NCBI GenBank assembly: GCA_018365455.1
Contig: JAGZJZ010000097.1
Location: forward strand, 1-15,141
Direction of reading: 5' to 3'
DNA: 15,141 bases
Source of the DNA: Clostridiales bacterium
Lineage (GTDB): Bacteria; Bacillota; Clostridia; Lachnospirales; Lachnospiraceae
Positions 12,897-15,141 of this stretch are shown piece by piece. Position 1 is the first letter of the stretch. The number at the start of each line of letters is the position of its first letter. The notes beneath the pieces were generated by a model, which had not been told where the DNA came from, searched no databases, and was given only the letters and a program-made list of their open reading frames with translations. A program made the position numbers and the translations under genes.

Positions 12897-13487
12897 ATGT
12901 GCGGAAGATATTATGTTGACGATGATACAATTAGGGAAATAGAAAAAATAGTCCGGCATGTGGAGCAAAAGCTCTGTAGAGAATCTGGAACTGGGGATAT
13001 CTTCCCCACATCCAGGGCGCCTGTGATTGTTGGTAAGGAAGCAGAGTTTGCGGAAGAATTTTTTGGGTGGGGATTTCCCGGGTATGATAAAAAGGGTGTC
13101 ATCTTTAATGCTAGGGCGGAGACGGCTTTGGAAAAGCGGATGTTTCGGGATAGTATTCTGGTCAGAAGATGTGTGGTTCCCGCCAGGCATTTCTATGAAT
13201 GGGATGCACATAAGAATAAATATACCTTTCATCGGGAGGATGGGAAAATTTTGTTCCTTGCAGGATTCTATAATCTGTATGACGGACAGGAACGCTTTGT
13301 GATCCTGACTACCGATGCCAATGAGACAATGATGCCTGTACACAACCGGATGCCTCTGATTCTGGAAAGAGAAGAAATCGGAGACTGGATCTTCGATGAT
13401 ATCCGGGCAAAGGAAATCCTGCATCAGGTTCCGGCGCGTTTAAAAGGAAGTTCGGAGTACGTGCAGCAGACCTTGGATTTTGGATAG
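12897..13487 (+). CDS. SRAP-domain protein (YedK/HMCES family)
   Basis: The 196-residue protein begins MCGRYY. After removal of Met, Cys2 is the nucleophile that makes a thiazolidine link to abasic sites in single-stranded DNA, protecting them during replication. Other active-site positions are visible: N71 in FNARAE, E101 in FYEW and H149 in VHNRMP. The length is a little below the usual 220. It starts 16 nt after the CorC-family gene, with AGAAGGTGAGG as ribosome site, so it can be read through from it. The next gene is a Y-family polymerase, a common pairing that fits a DNA damage tolerance role. Confidence 0.92.
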   Translation: MCGRYYVDDDTIREIEKIVRHVEQKLCRESGTGDIFPTSRAPVIVGKEAEFAEEFFGWGFPGYDKKGVIFNARAETALEKRMFRDSILVRRCVVPARHFYEWDAHKNKYTFHREDGKILFLAGFYNLYDGQERFVILTTDANETMMPVHNRMPLILEREEIGDWIFDDIRAKEILHQVPARLKGSSEYVQQTLDFG

Positions 13488-13513
13488 ATTATCCATAAAT
13501 TACCTGTTTACTT

Positions 13514-13544
13514 CCTGTTTCTATTCTTATAAGATAAAAACAGG
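13514..13544 (+). other. Hairpin that could mask part of the dinB ribosome site
   Basis: CCTGTTT (13514-13520) is complementary to AAACAGG (13538-13544), and CAGG is the first part of the AGGAGG ribosome site. A direct repeat of CCTGTTT lies at 13503-13509 and could form the same pair. A possible -10 box TATAAG (13528-13533) lies in the loop, so the bases may instead serve as promoter DNA. Confidence 0.35.
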
Positions 13545-13547
13545 AGG

Positions 13548-13561
13548 CGAACATATGTTTG
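13548..13561. promoter_or_regulatory. LexA (SOS) box across the dinB start codon
   Basis: CGAACATATGTTTG fits the Firmicutes LexA/DinR consensus CGAACRNRYGTTYG at every position. It starts directly after AGGAGG and contains the ATG at 13555-13557. A bound LexA would block elongation, or initiation if the promoter is just upstream. This points to DNA-damage induction of the polymerase gene. Confidence 0.8.
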
Positions 13562-14796
13562 ATAAACTGATATTTCATGTAGATGTGAACAGTGCATATT
13601 TAAGCTGGGAAGCAGTGTACCGTTTAGAGCATTTGGGAGCGGCACAGGATCTGAGGACAATTCCATCGGCAGTGGGCGGAGATGCCGCCATGCGCAGGGG
13701 AATTATTCTCGCGAAATCCATTCCTGCAAAGAAATACCGCATACAAACAGGAGAAACCATAGCAGAAGCCCTGGTGAAATGCCCGGATCTGGTACTGGTT
13801 CCTCCTGATTTTGATTTGTACGAAAAAGCGTCAGCTGCACTGATGAATATTTTAAGGGATTTTACCCCGGTTGTGGAGCAATACAGCATTGATGAGGCTT
13901 TTTTGGATATGACAGGTACTCAGGGATTCTGGGAAGATCCCAAAGAAGCAGCCTGTTCCTTAAAGGACCGGGTATATCGGGAACTGGGATTTACGGTGAA
14001 TGTGGGAATTTCCAGGAACAAGGTGCTAGCGAAGATGGCGTCTGATTTTAAAAAGCCTGATATGGTACATACCCTTTTTCCGGAAGAGATCGCCTTAAAA
14101 ATGTGGCCCCTGCCTGTGTCTGATTTATTCTTTGTGGGCAGGGCAACTACGAGAAAGTTACAAAAGCTTGGGATACGTACAATCGGGGAACTGGCACAGA
14201 CGGATCTGCAGATTCTAAGAGACCATTTAAAAAAGCATGGCGAGGTGGTCTGGGCGTTTGCAAATGGGATAGACGTGTCGGTTGTAGAACCGGTGCAGCC
14301 CCCGAATAAAGGCTACGGAAATTCCACGACCATACCTTTTGATGTGGTGGATGGTAGGACAGCAAAGATGGTGCTGCTGGCACTGGCGGAAACCGTATCG
14401 GCAAGACTGCGCAATGACGGTGTAAAAGCAGAAGTAGTGGCAGTGGGGATTAAAAATTTTGAACTGCATTATGAATCCCATCAGTGCATTCTGAGGGAAG
14501 CAACCGATATTACACTGGAGATCTATCAGGCAGCTGCAAGGCTGTTTGATGAACTATGGGATGGGGTACCAATACGGCATCTGGGAATTCACACTGGAAA
14601 GATACAGGAACAGGATTACATTCGCCAGCTCCAGATGTTTGACCCCATTGATTTTGAGAAACTGGAAAAGCTGGACGCGGCGGTAGACCGTATTCGAAAA
14701 AGATATGGATTAGATGCTTTGAAACGCGCTGTGTTTGTACAGTCTCCTATAGATCACATGGAAGGTGAGATTGGGAGGAAATACAAAAATAACTGA
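13555..14796 (+). CDS. dinB: Y-family DNA polymerase (DinB/Pol IV-like)
   Basis: The 413-residue protein is a translesion polymerase. Catalytic carboxylates are D10 in FHVDVNSAY and D113-E114 in YSIDEAFLD, with Y15 as the likely steric gate. GISRNKVLAKMASDFKKPD (151-169) is the finger/thumb signature, and a helix-hairpin-helix follows (VGRATTRKLQKLGIRTIGELA, about 194-214). The little-finger domain occupies about 240-345. QLQMF (358-362) is a likely sliding-clamp binding motif. An in-frame ATG at 13480 lies inside the SRAP gene; the ATG at 13555 follows AGGAGG and is the real start. A LexA box covers the start, so the gene is probably SOS-regulated. The N-terminus VDVNSAYLSWEA is the form common in Lachnospiraceae. 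Confidence 0.93.
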   Translation: MFDKLIFHVDVNSAYLSWEAVYRLEHLGAAQDLRTIPSAVGGDAAMRRGIILAKSIPAKKYRIQTGETIAEALVKCPDLVLVPPDFDLYEKASAALMNILRDFTPVVEQYSIDEAFLDMTGTQGFWEDPKEAACSLKDRVYRELGFTVNVGISRNKVLAKMASDFKKPDMVHTLFPEEIALKMWPLPVSDLFFVGRATTRKLQKLGIRTIGELAQTDLQILRDHLKKHGEVVWAFANGIDVSVVEPVQPPNKGYGNSTTIPFDVVDGRTAKMVLLALAETVSARLRNDGVKAEVVAVGIKNFELHYESHQCILREATDITLEIYQAAARLFDELWDGVPIRHLGIHTGKIQEQDYIRQLQMFDPIDFEKLEKLDAAVDRIRKRYGLDALKRAVFVQSPIDHMEGEIGRKYKNN

Positions 14797-15141
14797 ATAC
14801 ATACTCCAGTATTACAACATACAATTGCATGTTACAAATATACTATAAACAATTTGAGTTTTTATTTAGCAAGTATATAGTGAGCGCATGTGGTTAAAAA
14901 ACACTAAATTTGGGTTTTGCTGAGTAAGGACGCTTTGTATAAGACAGGTTGTGTACGGAAAGATGGGCGTGGGAAACTGGTATGGACTCCGTCAGCTGGC
15001 CGCAGAACTGGTATTTTCTAACCTTTCCGAAGTCCTTTTTGACGGCACGCGGGCATTCACCGAGAAATCCTGATGCATTTCTCGGTTCAGTGCCCGCTTA
15101 GTATCCGATGGGAGCCAGTCGAATACTATCCGCCAAAAAGC
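14797..15141. other. 345-nt terminal region without a clear gene
   Basis: The first 100 bases are AT-rich, with an imperfect palindrome at 14816-14833 (AACAT.CAATTG.ATGTT) but no convincing terminator. From about 14924 the composition becomes more GC-rich and a + strand frame stays open to TGA at 15071-15073; from ATG 14963 it reads MGVGNWYGLRQLAAELVF and so on, 36 residues, with only a weak GGAAAG ribosome site touching the ATG. The complementary strand also has an open frame here. CCGTCA (14988-14993 area) with TGACGG (15040-15045 area) and GGACT with AGTCC can pair. This looks more like a structured or dispersed intergenic element than a normal gene. Confidence 0.35.
15049..15097. other. 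Large hairpin near the right edge
   Basis: GCGGGCA (15049-15055) pairs with TGCCCGC (15091-15097), and CCGAGAAAT (15060-15068) with ATTTCTCGG (15077-15085), with an internal loop between the two blocks and an 8-nt apical loop. The 16 pairs make it the most stable stem in the window. There is no T-run on either side, so a terminator is not supported. It may be part of a repeat, a recombination site or a structured RNA that continues beyond the edge. Confidence 0.65.

Noticed and set aside
13480..13554. Longer polymerase start at ATG 13480
   Set aside because: It overlaps the SRAP stop codon, adds 25 residues not seen in the family, and has no ribosome site; ATG 13555 follows AGGAGG.

Overview
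The window looks like a chromosomal segment from an anaerobic Clostridia, most likely Lachnospiraceae. The reasons are the AGGAGG-type ribosome sites, moderate-to-low GC with AT-rich intergenic DNA, the Firmicutes-style ethanolamine utilization (eut) gene order, and a Firmicutes-type SOS box. The species cannot be fixed from the sequence alone.

Left part (1 to about 7950): the 3' half of a eut operon, all on the + strand. In order it holds the end of eutC, eutL (trimeric shell), eutE (acylating aldehyde dehydrogenase), a hexameric BMC shell gene (eutM type), eutT (cobalamin adenosyltransferase), pduL/eutD (phosphotransacylase), an operon-specific gene of unknown function, eutN (pentamer vertex), eutH (permease), eutQ (cupin) and an HD-domain hydrolase, then a good intrinsic terminator. 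Together they import ethanolamine, split it with the AdoCbl-dependent EutBC lyase (mostly upstream of the window), and turn acetaldehyde into acetyl-CoA and acetyl-phosphate inside a protein shell. Several cargo proteins carry short amphipathic helices of the encapsulation type. The operon has unusual noncoding DNA. A roughly 110-nt two-stem element occurs twice, just before eutL and just before pduL, with compensatory base changes in both stems. A TTTCAAAC/GTTTGAAA word recurs at gene junctions, and the 324-nt eutE-eutM gap can fold into long stems.

Middle part (7951 to about 11100): a LacI-family regulator with a near-consensus promoter and palindromes in its leader, a PadR-like regulator followed by a small Cys-rich DUF3795-type protein, and, on the - strand, a fused methionine sulfoxide reductase (MsrA-MsrB) behind its own promoter with a palindrome in the spacer.

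Right part (11171 to 14796): a CNNM/CorC-family membrane protein with two CBS domains, an SRAP (YedK/HMCES-like) protein and a Y-family DNA polymerase. The CorC gene has a leader of about 440 nt. It holds a promoter, five 16-bp tandem repeats, and two short ORFs with good ribosome sites and acidic N-termini (MDDADSDADRP and MEDSGNDDD), each ending in a hairpin. This resembles the logic of the mgtL leader of enteric bacteria, in which acidic nascent peptides destabilise ribosomes when Mg2+ is low, and it is the most interesting candidate system here. The polymerase gene carries an exact match to the Firmicutes LexA box across its start codon.

The last 345 bases hold no convincing gene but contain a large imperfect hairpin and a short open frame; they may be part of a dispersed or structured element.
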